From contig NC_087391.1 of NCBI RefSeq assembly GCF_963675165.1, positions 4,142,646-4,206,645 on the forward strand: 64,000 bases of DNA. The letters run 5' to 3'. Made by a program: the position numbers and the translations under genes. This document shows positions 22,939 to 35,523 of the stretch, piece after piece; position 1 is the stretch's first letter; every line of letters starts with the position of its first letter. This DNA is from Halichondria panicea. Taxonomy: Eukaryota; Porifera; Demospongiae; Suberitida; Halichondriidae. The notes under the pieces are model-generated. The model made no database searches. It was not told the DNA's origin and saw nothing but the letters and a program-made list of their open reading frames with translations.

Positions 22939-25900
22939 TCAATTCTTTTTAACTGCTCCTAATCCACTAGGTTTGAGTCCTACTCCTGCAGCCTTTTTCT
23001 CACGAGCTGCTTGCTGTTTTAATCGTCTCTCTTCTCTCTTTCTTTGTAACTGTTCTTGTTTAGAAGAGCCACTGCTTTCACTTTTTGATGGAGTTTCATC
23101 CATAGTCCCCCAACTAGGTTCATCAAAGTCATTCCATCCGTCACCATCACCTCTTGAGCTAGCAGCAGCAGGTTTAGTAACACTGAATGGTGAAATTCCT
23201 GGTGGAGAAATCAATGTATACATAGTAATTGTGCAGTTGTTACCGTATAGAGGGTCATTTTTGTATGGTGGAAATTTTCGTATTGTAGCGAAAATTAAAA
23301 CTACAATAACAACACTATCATGAGCTGTACGAATAAAACTATTTAATAGGGCAGTTCATACGCAAATTTGCACCAACAAAAGTTACCCGTCAGGGCTGCA
23401 TGCAGGATTTTGGATCAGGGGGGCGAATTGGGCAAATTAAAATGTAGGAGGGGCGATAGGAGGGGCGAAGTCATCAGAATTATTTATAGCAGTACAAATA
23501 AATCTGCCAGATCCTAGGGGGGGCGAAACTGTGCCCAGGGGGGGGTAAATTACCCCCCTCAATGCAGCCCTGCCCGCTATACGGTACCTTTTGTTGCTGG
23601 TCTTGATTCTAATCCCCCCGATTGTGCATTGGAAACCTACAAGAAGAAATTTAATTAAGCTGACACACTCCAGAATAAATTATTTCAAATCCCAAAACAA
23701 TTACCTGTTTTTGTGGTTCTTTAAAGTCCTCATTCCAGTCTCCCCATCCATCACCACCTCCACCACTGTCCCACCCATCACCCCCACCAGCACCCTCACT
23801 AGCCCCGCCCTTTCCACTAAACAGCGATGCCGACACAGGAGGAGGTGGTGTTTTCTCAGTTCTAGTATTCTTTGCTGACCAGTGCCCTGGAACGTTGTCG
23901 AAAAAATCACCACTCTGTTCAGTTTTCGGTTTAGCATTAGAGGGTTTACTGTCAAACGCATCAAAGAAGTCAGCCCCACTGCTGGGTACAGTCTGAGTGG
24001 TGTTTGATGATTCAATATCACCCCACTCGTCATCGTCCCAACCCTCCATGTCACTGTCCTCTTTAGCTTCAATATCGGGACTGAACTCGGGTTGACCCTG
24101 GTTACCAACTGGTTGGCTGTCTGTATTGAAGTCCTGTGAAAATAAAAGGGATAAAGAACCCCTCCAAATCACCACCCCCTGAAAAAAGGGTCAACTGAGA
24201 AGTTTGTGTACAAAATAACTATGCCTCTGTACAAAGGCCAAAATTTTGCTCCCAATTTTGCCCACTTTAGGCCGAGTTATGCGCATCTAAAGCTAGCTAG
24301 TGAAATCCTCCTGTCAAGGTTGGATACTCTACAGGATAGCTACATTATGTATATTTTTTAGCTACATGTATCAGTAGGATTGGTCTCACCTCCCATTGGT
24401 CGTCATCCCACCCACTTTCATCAGGTGGTGGCCTCTGGGGTGAGGAAACAGCTTCTCTCTCTTGCTTTCCTCCACTCACATCTGGTTTGGCTGTAGGCTC
24501 AGGAGCTGAAGTGATGAAAGCAGCAAGATATGACAACAGGGAATAACTATTGCAGTTAATGTACTAAATGTACAAACACAATTATTTATGCTTTGCAGTG
24601 TACCAAAAATTCACCAGTGCAGCTAACCGTATCACAAAACGTATCACAAAATGTACATACGCCAATCACCTCTGGGCTTTACTTCTGGCTGCTTCTGGCT
24701 TGCAGTGGTTGTGGGTGCCTTGTAGAATTTTGAGGTGAGTGAGCTCACGGCCCATCCAGTCCAGCTGGTGCTGCCTGCAGCTGTGAGGAGAAACATAAAC
24801 TTTACAAGCAGCTACAATAGAGAAGTATTCATGCAGCTACCGGCCTCAGATGAGCAAAGAGACATGCGATTGTCTCATCGTACACCATATTACTACAACA
24901 TTTTGCGAGCAAGTTTCTTTGCAAAAATGAGCTGAGTCAGCAGAACATTTTTTTTATAAGGCAAAGATCCTACTGTCATACTGTACATAATTTCATAAGC
25001 ACCATTGATACATTAATGTGGATCTACTAACGCTTACATGCATGTACAACACTAGATCACTGAAGTGCTAAACCCACGGCTGTTTTATAGACTAGGATAT
25101 CACAGCAAAGAAGCCTGCTGAAATATGGCTCCAGCAGAAAGCCTTCCAACAAACCTACAATCACAATTCTAGTTTTCTACTTTAGTGACCCTTTTCCATT
25201 GTTCCTTTGGTACAGGATCACTTTAGCTGCGAATAAAAGGTGCGCGTAGCTAGCCTATCATTGTCATTTTACAAAGATCAACTGTATACCTTTTCTCCAG
25301 GAAGCTAGCAGCCCAGAGGAGAATAGGGTCAAAAGTTCTTAATTAAACGCATTCTGATTGTCTAATTTCTTTCTTTGTTACCTCCAACCCTGTCATTGTG
25401 GTTGGACGTAATAAAGAAAGAGTAGACAATCAAACAGTACTAATCCTGCGGAAGCAGATTTTAACTATCCTCCTCCAAGTGCAGCCAACAAGTAAGTTCA
25501 AGCTTCTTAAGCTTTTGCTCGCTTTTATTTGACAACAAAACAAAATCTGCCACTTGTGTGGAGGCTACTATCCATGCTAAACTATAGCATCCAGGTGAGA
25601 AATCACAAACAGACAAACTAGAACACTGAAGTGCTAACCCTGCCACTTAGAATTATGGCTCCTGGTATGTTCTGGGGTTAGAGAAGCAATAATTCTAGCC
25701 TTCTACTTAAGTGACCCTTTTCCATAGTTCCTGGTACAGGATCACTTCAGCTGTAAATACATACCTTGAATAAAGACTACGTAGCCAACGTGTAAGTTCA
25801 AACTTTCTTTTATAAACGAAGCTTTAACAATTTGATTTGTTGTCTAGAGGCTATCCATGCTGTAAACTGTAAACGCAGCGCTACGGCATCCAGGTGAGTA

Positions 25901-28111
25901 GACTCAAACAAACTAAACGACCACTATAACCCGCTGGCCGTGGATTAATAATAGCATCAGTAAGTGCTTATCCATGTGCCCCAATGCAAAAATTGGTGCA
26001 CCTCTCAGCCCCTCCTCTCCCCTCAGGGAGTTTATTAACAAGTGGTCAACTAAAACTAGACAGCAGGAGAACCAGGGAGTCAATTCTGACACAGCTACTT
26101 TTTAGTGCCTACAGTACAACATCCTAGTTTGTATCAAGAGCATACGCAATAAATACCCACGGTTTTTCTGCATGGGGGCATATAGATCTACTAACTCCTA
26201 AACCTACGTACCTTCTGTCTTCTCCTGCTCTTCAGCTGCCTCCGGGTCATCTGATATTCGCTCAAGCTTGTCCAGGAAGAGATGGAGAGTTTTGAACACG
26301 TGATCCCTCACCTCCTTCTCTTTGTCTAGTGTCATGGCGCACAGAGCTGGGAGGAGCTTGGTCGCCATGTCAGCAGTGGAGTAAAATGGGTGAGTGGCAG
26401 CCATTGAGTTGATGGACGCGATACGGGCAGCTGGGAATGGGTCTTTGAGAGCTCGGATAAAGGCTGTTGCTAGGACCTTCCGTCGAGTCTAGAGAGGAGG
26501 AGGGGGTACACAGTGATAACAGATACTCATTTTATAGTGTTCAAAGATATATGATGTTGATATATGCTACATTTATACCATAGAAACTGGATTATTAGCG
26601 TATGCACTAATGGGATCAATAGCAGAGCTCTATACGCTTATATTCGAGGATGCGCTTATAATGCAGTCATTTTGAGCCCCACCCAGTAACCGGATATCTC
26701 TGTGACGAGTAATGACTCCATAGCTAGAAAGTGAACAAGCTAGGCAAGCAGGCAACCCTAACTAGACACTATATATATATGCTACAGTTCATTTTACAAC
26801 ATTATTATAAATCATTCATATTGACAAGGAAATGGAACAAAAGGACCTCATCTATGTCTCACATTCTCTCAGCATGACCAGACAAGGTAACAGCATGTGT
26901 GTGTGGACACTTTCATGGACTGCTTTAACTGCTAATGAGTCGAAAATTCCGCTCTATACGGTAGTTGAGACTTGTAGGGGATCTTTGAAGGCCACAAAAA
27001 AGTGTTTTTTTTTCTATCGTTGCTTTATAGATTCACGATCATTCCTCATAATGATAATGAGGTTATTACAGTAAAAAGTTATCGTATCCGTTTTGCCGTT
27101 GTGTGCGGTGAAGCCCAACGCACGGGTGAATACTCCATGAGCATCTTGTTGGAAGAGCGCTTCAATTCTATAGTCAAAAAACCTGCAGTTGAGCATGCGC
27201 TAAAATTACGCTTATAATCGAGTTAAGGGTTAACTAGTGTTCAAGCTGGCGCTGTGCTAATACCTCTCGCCATGATTTGCTTTCGCTCAAAAGTATAGAA
27301 GAGAAAATATAGAAGAGGAAAAAGTGCATAAAATAATCTGTCTAAAACTGACTTGCAATTGTATAATTATGGTATCATTGTTGTGTTTTGTGGCTGCTTA
27401 TACCAAGACCTCAAGGATCTAGGAAGCAACAAAGAAGAAGATTTTGTTTTCAATTAATTATAAGCGGAAGTGCATAATTATTTCATAAAGTTAGCTTATC
27501 TATATAAAGTCACTGAGAAGAAAAGACTTATTACATGCATCTATTGTTGTATTATGTGGCTTTAATACCAGGACCTCAAGAAAGAAGAAAATTGGATCTG
27601 TAGTTCATGCAGTGTATAATTATAATATTTAAGAAGAAAAGACTTGTGTACATGCATATTGTTATCTATAGTAGTGTTTTGTGGCTTACCAGGCCCTCAA
27701 GAAAAATATGATTCTGCCAGGAGGATCTGGATCTGGGGAATGAGCGCGCATGCGCATTACATCCATAGGAATAATTAAAGGGTGTGTCCAAAGAGATCAA
27801 TTTCACAAATGGCTACTGCTAGCTAGCTGTTTTAACAGGTATTTTCTGAGTCTTGTAGCTAACAAAAAGCTAGCGCTTTAGTGCAAGGCTAACTCATATG
27901 TTGAATAGAAAGTTTGTGCGGACAGATGATGCTATGAAAGATTCTGAAGAGACTGCAACAGCCTTCAATGTGAGTCAAACTAGCCATAACTCGAGAAAGA
28001 AGCTTTAGTTTGCTAATCCACGAATCAAAATCCAAGAGAACGTGGCTAGAAGCCTATAGAAGCTGTTAGTTTTCGTCGCATTGCAACCGTTGAGCAGTTA
28101 CAGCTGGAACA

Positions 28112-28149
<38 letters not shown>

Positions 28150-31100
28150 CAGCTTTACCGTATCCCTCGTGCGGCTACGCCTCGAGGCATAATAATCCAG
28201 TTTTTACATTATAAAGTACAACCAAACAACCACTAAACTGCATTAGTCAATACAACGGAAACCCTTTGTATGACTGTGGTCTGTAGCACCTGACCATACA
28301 AACCATACACCACACAATAGACAAGTATTGTTGAACAATACAATGTACAACAATACAAGTTACAATGTAGCTATTAGCTGTACCCTTTTAGTGACCTTCT
28401 TCCATTGTTTGTGATACGGGATTACTTTAGCTACAAATAAGCGCCTAGGCTACCATAACACCAGGCAACTTTCAGGCATTGTGCCTACAATGGTTGTAGG
28501 TAATGAATTACCTCGTGTATGTATGTTACAAATTGCCTACAATCTGTTGTATTGCAACTTGTTGACAACAGACAGACAGACACACACACAAACACACTAC
28601 TACAGTATACCTCAGTATACCTCGCTTGCGCATGCGCACCGAGGCGTAATAATCATATACCGTAGAGCTAGAAATTAATGGGTGATACTATTTATGTCAG
28701 TGGAAATCATTTCGCACACTTATGTATGGCACAATTATTGATTCGAGGCCCATCATTTACAGTGCATTATGTTTTCAGAGCCATAACATTTTGCAAACCA
28801 TAGATTGAAGAGAGAGGGATTGGTAACGGAATCGATTCACATGCATGATGCTTCTACAATGAAGTCTACGTAGTAGCTCTGAAACCATCCGTGTTTCGCC
28901 TCTAAAACTCCTGCAAAAACCCGGGAAACTTATTGTGTCTAATACACGCTTCTCAAAGATCCTGCCAACACTAAATCACATGCCCCCTGATGGTACGTAT
29001 CATTTGGAAATGAAGAAAATATAATATTGATTTTCGTAAGTAGCTAGAGGTACACAGAGCGCTTTTTCATATTGTATCCCTATATAGCACCTATGATATA
29101 TAGCTAAGGTTGTGTTACTAAGTAGTGTGCTGTGTCCCAAATGGCCATAAAAATAAGGTGAAGTTGATGTTTAGCAGCAGAACTGCTCGTAGACTTTTCA
29201 CAGACAGCAAAAACAATTCTCATGAATTATTCATATTTAAACTCCCACGTTAGAAGTAAGCCACGATTAAAACCGCAGGGAAACACAGATCCTCCCTCTC
29301 TTTCCGGTTCAACACTCTTACATGTACTCTTATCTATTTTGACTGTGGTTACTCACCAGCTTTGATGTTTATGGCTTTACCATGCAATAATTATTATTGC
29401 CAATAAACATCTTGTATGATAAGGAACATCAAAGCATTATAATTATATGAAATATTTGTACTGTGGTTTCTTTAATCTTTTGCTCAAACATGCAACATGC
29501 AACCAAGGGCATATACAGAGAATTCTCTGTATACGCCCTTGATGCAACTCTCTGTATCCACTGAACTATCAGTGCAAGCAGGAGTGTATGGCAAGCTACG
29601 TTGAAATGAAATGATACACACACACACACTGACTTACCCCTGGTTCTAGGTGAGGAGCTATCTTCCCCAGACATATATTAGTGTTAACTCTGATAGCGGA
29701 CACATCGTCCATCTGACACTTGGCCAGGTACTTGAGCAGCTGAGCACACACCGCAGCTCCGGACAACTTGGGAGCAACTAATACCATCGCCTGGGGGGCG
29801 GGGGGGGTGAAGTTGTGAGAGGGACAGAACAAATACAGCAGACATCATAATAAAAAAATTGTGGAAAAGACATTAATTTGGGAATCAAGGCTGTGAGGGG
29901 TAGAAATATTCAAAAAAATCAATGTGCAGCATTAGTGCAGTTGCTTCTCTGCTCACCTTGACAGTCTGTTCCCTCATGGCAGGTATCGTGTCAGAGAAGC
30001 CGTCAGCAATTTTGGGAAAGATCTGGTTCACTGTGGACGAGTGGAGGTGACCAATAAAGTGCTCCAGCTGGGGGGGGAGGGGGAGGGTTGAACAATAACA
30101 ATAATTGTATATATCAACTAATATGCCCACAATAGTATGCCGACTTTTGGGCCCATTAGTCAGTAGAACGCCTACACAAATCCTGGATATGGACAGAATA
30201 ATAAATAGGGTTTTATACATATGTAGCTACGCATGCATATTAATACAATGCAAACGTTAAACTCTTCATATAAGTTGACATGTCATACTTGGGAAAAACT
30301 CACCTGTTTCAATAGATTGAGTCTGGTGGCCCTATCAGTCGAGGAGAACATCTTAACGACACACGGAACGATTCTCTTCTGATAGTCTCCCTCGTCCAAC
30401 AGACTGCCGAGCTTGAAGAGGGGGGCCAGGACCGATGACCCCGCCCCCCCAAACTCAAAGGCGTTGATCAACTGAGGGAGTATCTTGCACTTTGAGAAGC
30501 TCTTTGGGAAGGAGTCGAGGTGTTTGTTGAGGTAAGTGAAGAAATCATTCCTCTGAGCTGGCTCCATTATCTGCATGAGAGAGAGAGTACAAAGGTCACA
30601 CCAGATATCTCGTTTGACACCATAATTATATTCAGAACCAGTTCACTTATCAATTAGTAGCTGGTGGTACAACAACCGCACAACTGTAACATAGATACTG
30701 TGTTTTGCAGCTCACTTTTCCTGTTCCGGGCAATTTCCTAAAAGCAACAATGTTTAATCTTATCATGATTTTAAAGGTGACTTGTATAAACATCAATGCT
30801 TTTTTAGGACATAGTTTTGATACATGTACAAACAATGTACTTTACAATCTCTCAAGCTGTTTTTGCATCTTACTATTGCCCAAAACTTCTGCATAAGTAC
30901 AGTAAGCATTCTTCACTTGATAAGATTATGTAACATGATCTAGCTCTAGGCATTACGTCACTCTAGTGTTACAGAATGTACATGTAAATGACATCGTCTT
31001 TTTTAGATGCAGGATTAGGTCCGTATATCTTCTAATTTATCGGACACTTCTAATTACCCCGGACACTCTTTTGGGCAGTTTTCGTTGTTCTAATACAACG

Positions 31101-33542
31101 GACACTCCAGTACTTTAATATTACATTTGTTCTAAATATCCGGACAATACCTTGAAAAGTTGAGTTACCATTCATAGACGGCAAGTAAGACTTGGAGTGC
31201 TGCAGTTAGATAGAGCTATCTAACTGCAGCTAAAAGAGGAGAGAAAGCTCTTTGAGTAGCTAGTTTTAGATAGTTAGTGCAACTATTGAGTCGTACCTTG
31301 TTCTATTAAACTTAGCTAGCTCGCATGCAGCTGCATGCTTGTTCTAATTATTCTGGACACTTCGCATGCTCTATAAAAATCTGTTCCAATTATACCCGGA
31401 GTACCGTATATCTTCTAATTTATCGGACAGCAAAAATAATTATTTTGGAAATTGTCCGGGTATAATTGGAACAGAGCATGCGAAGTGTCTGGAATAATTA
31501 GAACAAGCAAGCAGCTGCATGCGAGCTAGCTAAGTTTAATAGAACAGGGTACGACTGAATAGTTGCACTAGCTATCTAAAACTAGCTACTCAAAGGCTAT
31601 CTAAGTGCAGCACTCTAAGTCTTACTTGCCGTCTATGAATGGTAACTCAACTTTTCAAGGTATTGTCCGGATATTTAGAACAAATGTAATATTAAAGTAC
31701 TGGAGTGTCCGTTGTATTAGAACAACGAAAATTGCCCAAAAGAGTGTCCGGGTAATTAGAAGTGTCCGATAAATTAGAAGATATACGGTATGTCACATAG
31801 CTCTCACCTGTACCTCCTCGATACTGAGTGCGATGCTGACGTGATGGTTGGCAAGGAAACTACCATGCTCTCTCAACTGGCTGAGCAGGTTTGACGGGTT
31901 GGGCCGAGACTTTGGGTTGGCACTGACCATCTCACAATAGTGGGCTATCAGGTTCTTGGGGAGCTGCAGTGGGGGAATATTATCATTGAGGTCTACCGTT
32001 CCTTTATAAGGCAACAATATGGCAGGCGTACGTAAACATTCTAAGACGACCAAAGGAAACTTTTAACCTGTATGAAAAACATAGTTTCAAGTTAACATAA
32101 TAAGTGCAGTTAACGTCAATTTCATGCAACTCTTCAATAAAATGATACGTTTAGCTGATAGTTATGGTCAAAATACACGCCTCCAAAACACCAGCTGAAA
32201 AATCATATATTCTGCCAGTGCAGAGCATACAGTGCCTTACACATACCTTGGCAGTGTTCCTGAGAGCAGAGACTTGGGACAAAGGTCCATTGTAGACCTC
32301 CCACACCAGACAACCAAGGCCCCACATATCAGTCGACCTGGAGACGCAATAATAAAAATGTTGACACAGTAAAGCATTCCATTGACTGATTGTGTTGTGG
32401 CTTTTTGAGCATCTCTCATAACAGGCAGCTTAATTTATGGGTTACACCAGGAGTGCATGAATATTCATGCACTCCTGGTTACACTAACAGAAATTGTTTA
32501 AAGGCTACACAAATGCACACAAACTCAAAGTAAACCCAAACATTGAAGCAGTATACATACCATGCACCTGATGATGACGTATACAATGTCATTTTGGTTA
32601 ATTATTATAGTCTCACCATTTCTCTCCTCTTTTAGCTGCCCCAGGCTTTCCTGCCTCTGGGGGGTCGTACCTCCTCAGTGCCCCCAGGCTCTTGGGAGGG
32701 GGGCTGGTATCACTGTGGGAGATCATGAACTCCACCCCTGCCAGCTTCCACTCCCCCGCTGAGTCCACAAACACCGAGGAGAGGCAGATGTTGCGATGGA
32801 CCAGACCACAGTCCTTAGACAGAAAGCCGACCGCTTTCTAAAATCATAAATTTAATTAGTTAAGCACCACTCATATTATCACATTAACCATGTGCATAGG
32901 TAGCCAAGTTAAATCATTTATCTCCCCTCCCCTTTAATATAATGTAAGGCTAACGATAGTCTCCCTCAGCCACAATTACTTACAACAACTTGGTGTAGAC
33001 CCCACGAGGTGCTGAAGTTGGAGCGGCCCTCAGGTATATCCAGGTGTTCCTCAAGGGGTGTGGCCACCTCCGTCACCATGTAAATAGTAGTCGACAGCTA
33101 AAGAAAACAATAAAATTAAACGAGACAGCAAAAAGCAGACAGTTGACTGACCTCAATGCCATCAATGTACTTGAGCACGTTCGGGTGCCTGAGGGTCTTT
33201 AGTCTGAGGTGAGCCGACTGGGCACACTTAATCTGTATTAAACGAGCGTGTATAAATCCAAAAGCATTGAAATGTCATAGTATTTAATAAGTATACTCAC
33301 TTCCTCAGGAGATTTGTCAGTGTAATCAAACACAAATACAGTCACTGGATCTCCACTGACCTGGATACACGTGTAATAATATTATTGAGCGAGAATAGAA
33401 TTGTTTAAACATGAGATCTCGAACACACTGAAGGATTTACCTTTCTTTTCCCAACATGGACACTCCATACACTCTTTCCTGAGAGACAACTGAACTTGTC
33501 CCCAATGTCAAATGGAAGTTCATGGCCTTGAGACTGACCCAT
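22939..33542 (-). CDS. SCYL1: SCY1-like pseudokinase 1 (N-terminal kinase-like protein)
   Basis: Sixteen exons: 33542-33441, 33360-33301, 33232-33152, 33097-32984, 32837-32617, 32337-32247, 31963-31808, 30570-30304, 30067-29957, 29790-29638, 26488-26212, 24780-24670, 24505-24390, 24133-23705, 23636-23588, 23198-22939. They total 2598 nt, 865 aa (human 808), all phases consistent. The kinase-like domain (exons 1-7) keeps the SCYL1 landmarks [25 protein letters not shown] and [14 protein letters not shown]. It has HRN in place of the catalytic HRD and GVE in place of DFG, so it is a pseudokinase. HEAT-like repeats follow ([39 protein letters not shown]), then [13 protein letters not shown], an acidic Trp-rich disordered tail with repeated GWDDD/GDGW motifs, and a basic coiled coil ([14 protein letters not shown]) ending GAVKKN. 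SCYL1 acts in COPI-dependent Golgi-ER traffic. The vertebrate C-terminal RKLD that binds COPI is absent as such. The 10th intron (3.1 kb) and 7th intron (1.2 kb) hold mobile DNA. Confidence 0.95.
23241..23587. mobile_element. TACCGTATAG-type MITE in the last SCYL1 intron
   Basis: It starts TACCGTATAGAGGGTCATTTTTG and ends with the inverse GCCCGCTATACGGTA, about 345 bp. An inner block rich in GGGGGGCGAA and TTACCCCCC is also found elsewhere as fragments. The right end sits against the donor of exon 15: the donor GTACCG is formed by the MITE end itself. Confidence 0.65.
24935..26160. repeat. SCYL1 intron 11: diverged tandem repeat pair
   Basis: Two related blocks (about 25040-25270 and 25560-25780) share TTTAGTGACCCTTTTCCAT.GTTCC, GGTACAGGATCACTT.AGCTG and the phrase CACTGAAGTGCTAA. 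Related stretches occur at 28385-28440 and 44270-44370. This points to one dispersed repeat family. No coding exon was seen. Confidence 0.5.
27228..28200 (+). repeat. Dispersed ~1-kb repeat in SCYL1 intron 10 (copy A)
   Basis: It runs from AACTAGTGTTCAAGCTGGCG to the (CA)n-containing unit ending CCTCGAGGCATAAT. An inverted copy covers about 40979-41842. It contains a triplicated motif (CCAGGACCTCAAGAAAG..; 'GTGGCTT.. CCAGGCCCTCAAGAAA'), a GCGCATGCGC palindrome near 27745 and the host repeat of the Penelope insertion at 28061-28193. Confidence 0.75.
28560..28660. repeat. Short repeat with CGCTTGCGCATGCGCACCGAGGC end
   Basis: It shares its 3' 25 bp with the repeat end at about 20737-20762 in eIF5 intron 4. 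A short CA/GACA-rich stretch precedes it. No gene. Confidence 0.5.
31021..31788. mobile_element. 768-bp foldback element in SCYL1 intron 7
   Basis: Two arms of about 370 bp are inverted copies around a centre near 31400-31440. The left start CCGTATATCTTCTAATTTAT equals the inverse of the right end ATAAATTAGAAGATATACGG. The same terminal sequence recurs in the centre at about 31403-31428. Only scattered differences were seen, so the RNA could form a very long hairpin. It ends 19 nt inside the intron, next to the exon 7 donor at 31807. No ORF. Confidence 0.85.
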
Positions 33543-33742
33543 AAATGATAGACCCACAACTTAACTTAGACTACAGATAATTAATACTGTACTGACTATG
33601 ATCGATTATACAGTACAGTACAGACCTCTGGCAGACCATTCCCAGGCGGATTTTTCTCTAATTATAAAGAGCGTCATTTAGAGACATACAATTAGACTGC
33701 ATGTAGATTATTGTATCTATGATTTAATCATAGATACTATGG

Positions 33743-33870
33743 GCTTAGAAGGGGCTTCCCAGGGCTGCTAGAGGGGTCTTCCAGGGGACTTTCCTGGGTA
33801 TATACCGCTTAGAAGGGGCTTCCCAGGGCTGCTAGAGGGGTCTTCCAGGGGACTTTCCTGGGTATATACC
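33743..33870. repeat. 64-bp unit repeated twice in tandem
   Basis: Units 33743-33806 and 33807-33870 appear identical, each running GCTTAGAAGGGGCTTCCCAG to TGGGTATATACC. Each unit also contains an internal near-inverse GGGCTTCC / GGGGTCTTCC pattern. Confidence 0.9.
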
Positions 33871-34975
33871 GTATTAACACAGCTTAATCATGGCGGAGCC
33901 GGAGATCGACCTAGCGAAACTGTTGCATCATCCCCAGCTAGGATAACAACCACAGGATCATCACCATTATTCTACACAGCAGGCTGTATGTAAATTTTAC
34001 TTAGATCTAGTAGTATATTTTTGTATAAACCTGCATGCATGCTAGATCTAATACATAAACAATTATTAATATTTATATGTAGATCTCGCAACTCTTTATG
34101 CATATCATACAGTCTACGCCTAGCACCTGCATACTGTAGTGATATCAGTGGAAGGCAATATAATAATTGAGCACAATGGTACATGTATTAATCTCTCAAC
34201 GGTCGGCTGGCTAGTTTGCACTGATTAATTTGTATTTCCCCATAAGAGGAAGCTTAGATATAGTCTACCTATTATATCGTTTGTTAATTACGCCATGCCA
34301 AGTGTCAAAGATATTTATAATCAGGGTTTTCATAGAGAGGGGGGGGGCGCCCTGGGATTCCCCCCTATAGAAATCTGAAAAATTAATGATGTCATAATAA
34401 TTTTCTCAAATTTCTGAAAAAAAAAACCCAAATTGCACTTCACATAATCATTTCATAAAAAGTTTGTCTGGGGAACAACCCCCATCAGACCCCCCTGAAT
34501 TAAACGTTTCCTCCTCCCAGCTACAAATCCTGTATAAAAATCGCCTCTCTCCCTCCCCCCTCCTTCCCTCTTCTTCACCAACACAGTACTGCCTGACGTA
34601 AGTAATACTTTGGGACTGCATGGGTTTTTATTTAGCAGGCTGTAGATCTTTTGTGAGCTATTGCTAGCAGCACCACCCACTAGTCCGTGAGTGTTGGTCA
34701 CTCATCAGTTAACACTCAATAATTAGACAATTGGACGGACACTCGTCACAAATAGTCCAGAGGAGGAATGCATGCCAGGGTCAACTACGTGGTGGCCGTA
34801 TGTTTTACATATAAAACTGAGTTCACCCTCGCAGACAAACCAGCTTGAGGGATGCCTTTTATTGCGTTCTTTAAAACCACAAGGAACATTAGCCTAGCTT
34901 CTGTGGTAAACGTACTGGTTTGCTGCACTGGATAGCTTTCAAGCAGGCAAATAAACAATCACAGAAGCGCTAGCT

Positions 34976-35184
34976 ACCGTATAGCGGAAAATTTTCACTA
35001 TGGCTCAAGAGCCCTTAGCAGAATTTTCGTGGGTTCTAATATTTGCGTTTCAATGTCAAGAAACCACACCCACCAATTTGCCTGTGAAATACTGGTGCGT
35101 AGAAAGTTTATCCCAGTTTTAATTTGCTCGTTAACAGCTCTGCCCTCGAAAAACGCGAAATGTTGCACCTCCCCATACGGTATA
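34976..35184. mobile_element. TACCGTATAGCG MITE upstream of the NACHT/Roc gene
   Basis: The left end ACCGTATAGCGGAAAATTTTC and right end CATACGGTATA are inverted. The inside (AGCAGAATTTTCGTGGGTTC, ACCACACCCACCAATTTG, AATACTGGTGCG) is shared with the copies at about 52318-52530 and 55826-56308, so this is a distinct subfamily. Confidence 0.75.
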
Positions 35185-35523
35185 ATTTTTACAGCAAAGG
35201 TCAAGAAACCCATGCAGAACAGGAATGTTAAAAGGCCACGCCAATGCATGAATCTCATTACATGAATGGCCTGATGGCTGATTCTGCATTACTTACGATT
35301 CTGCACCATCTGCATTTGCTGTTATATAATTATGGCCTGATTCTGCATGCATGCATCATCTGTAGTAAACTATTATGCTGTTATTATACTGATTCTACAT
35401 CATCTGCATTAGTATTATGCTTATCGTTATTATATTATTATGATTACTGCTTATCATAACAGCAACTAATTCTACTACTGTGACGTGGTAACGTCTGACA
35501 CTGACAAGTCATCTTGAAACAAC

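Larger units (their letters stand above)
33543..35523. promoter_or_regulatory. Divergent region between SCYL1 and the NACHT/Roc gene
   Basis: About 2 kb with no supported exon. It must contain two promoters. It holds a 64-bp tandem duplication (33743-33870), an old low-complexity stretch with G and C runs (34330-34570) and a TACCGTATAGCG MITE (34976-35184). No clear TATA box or initiator was identified. Confidence 0.4.
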
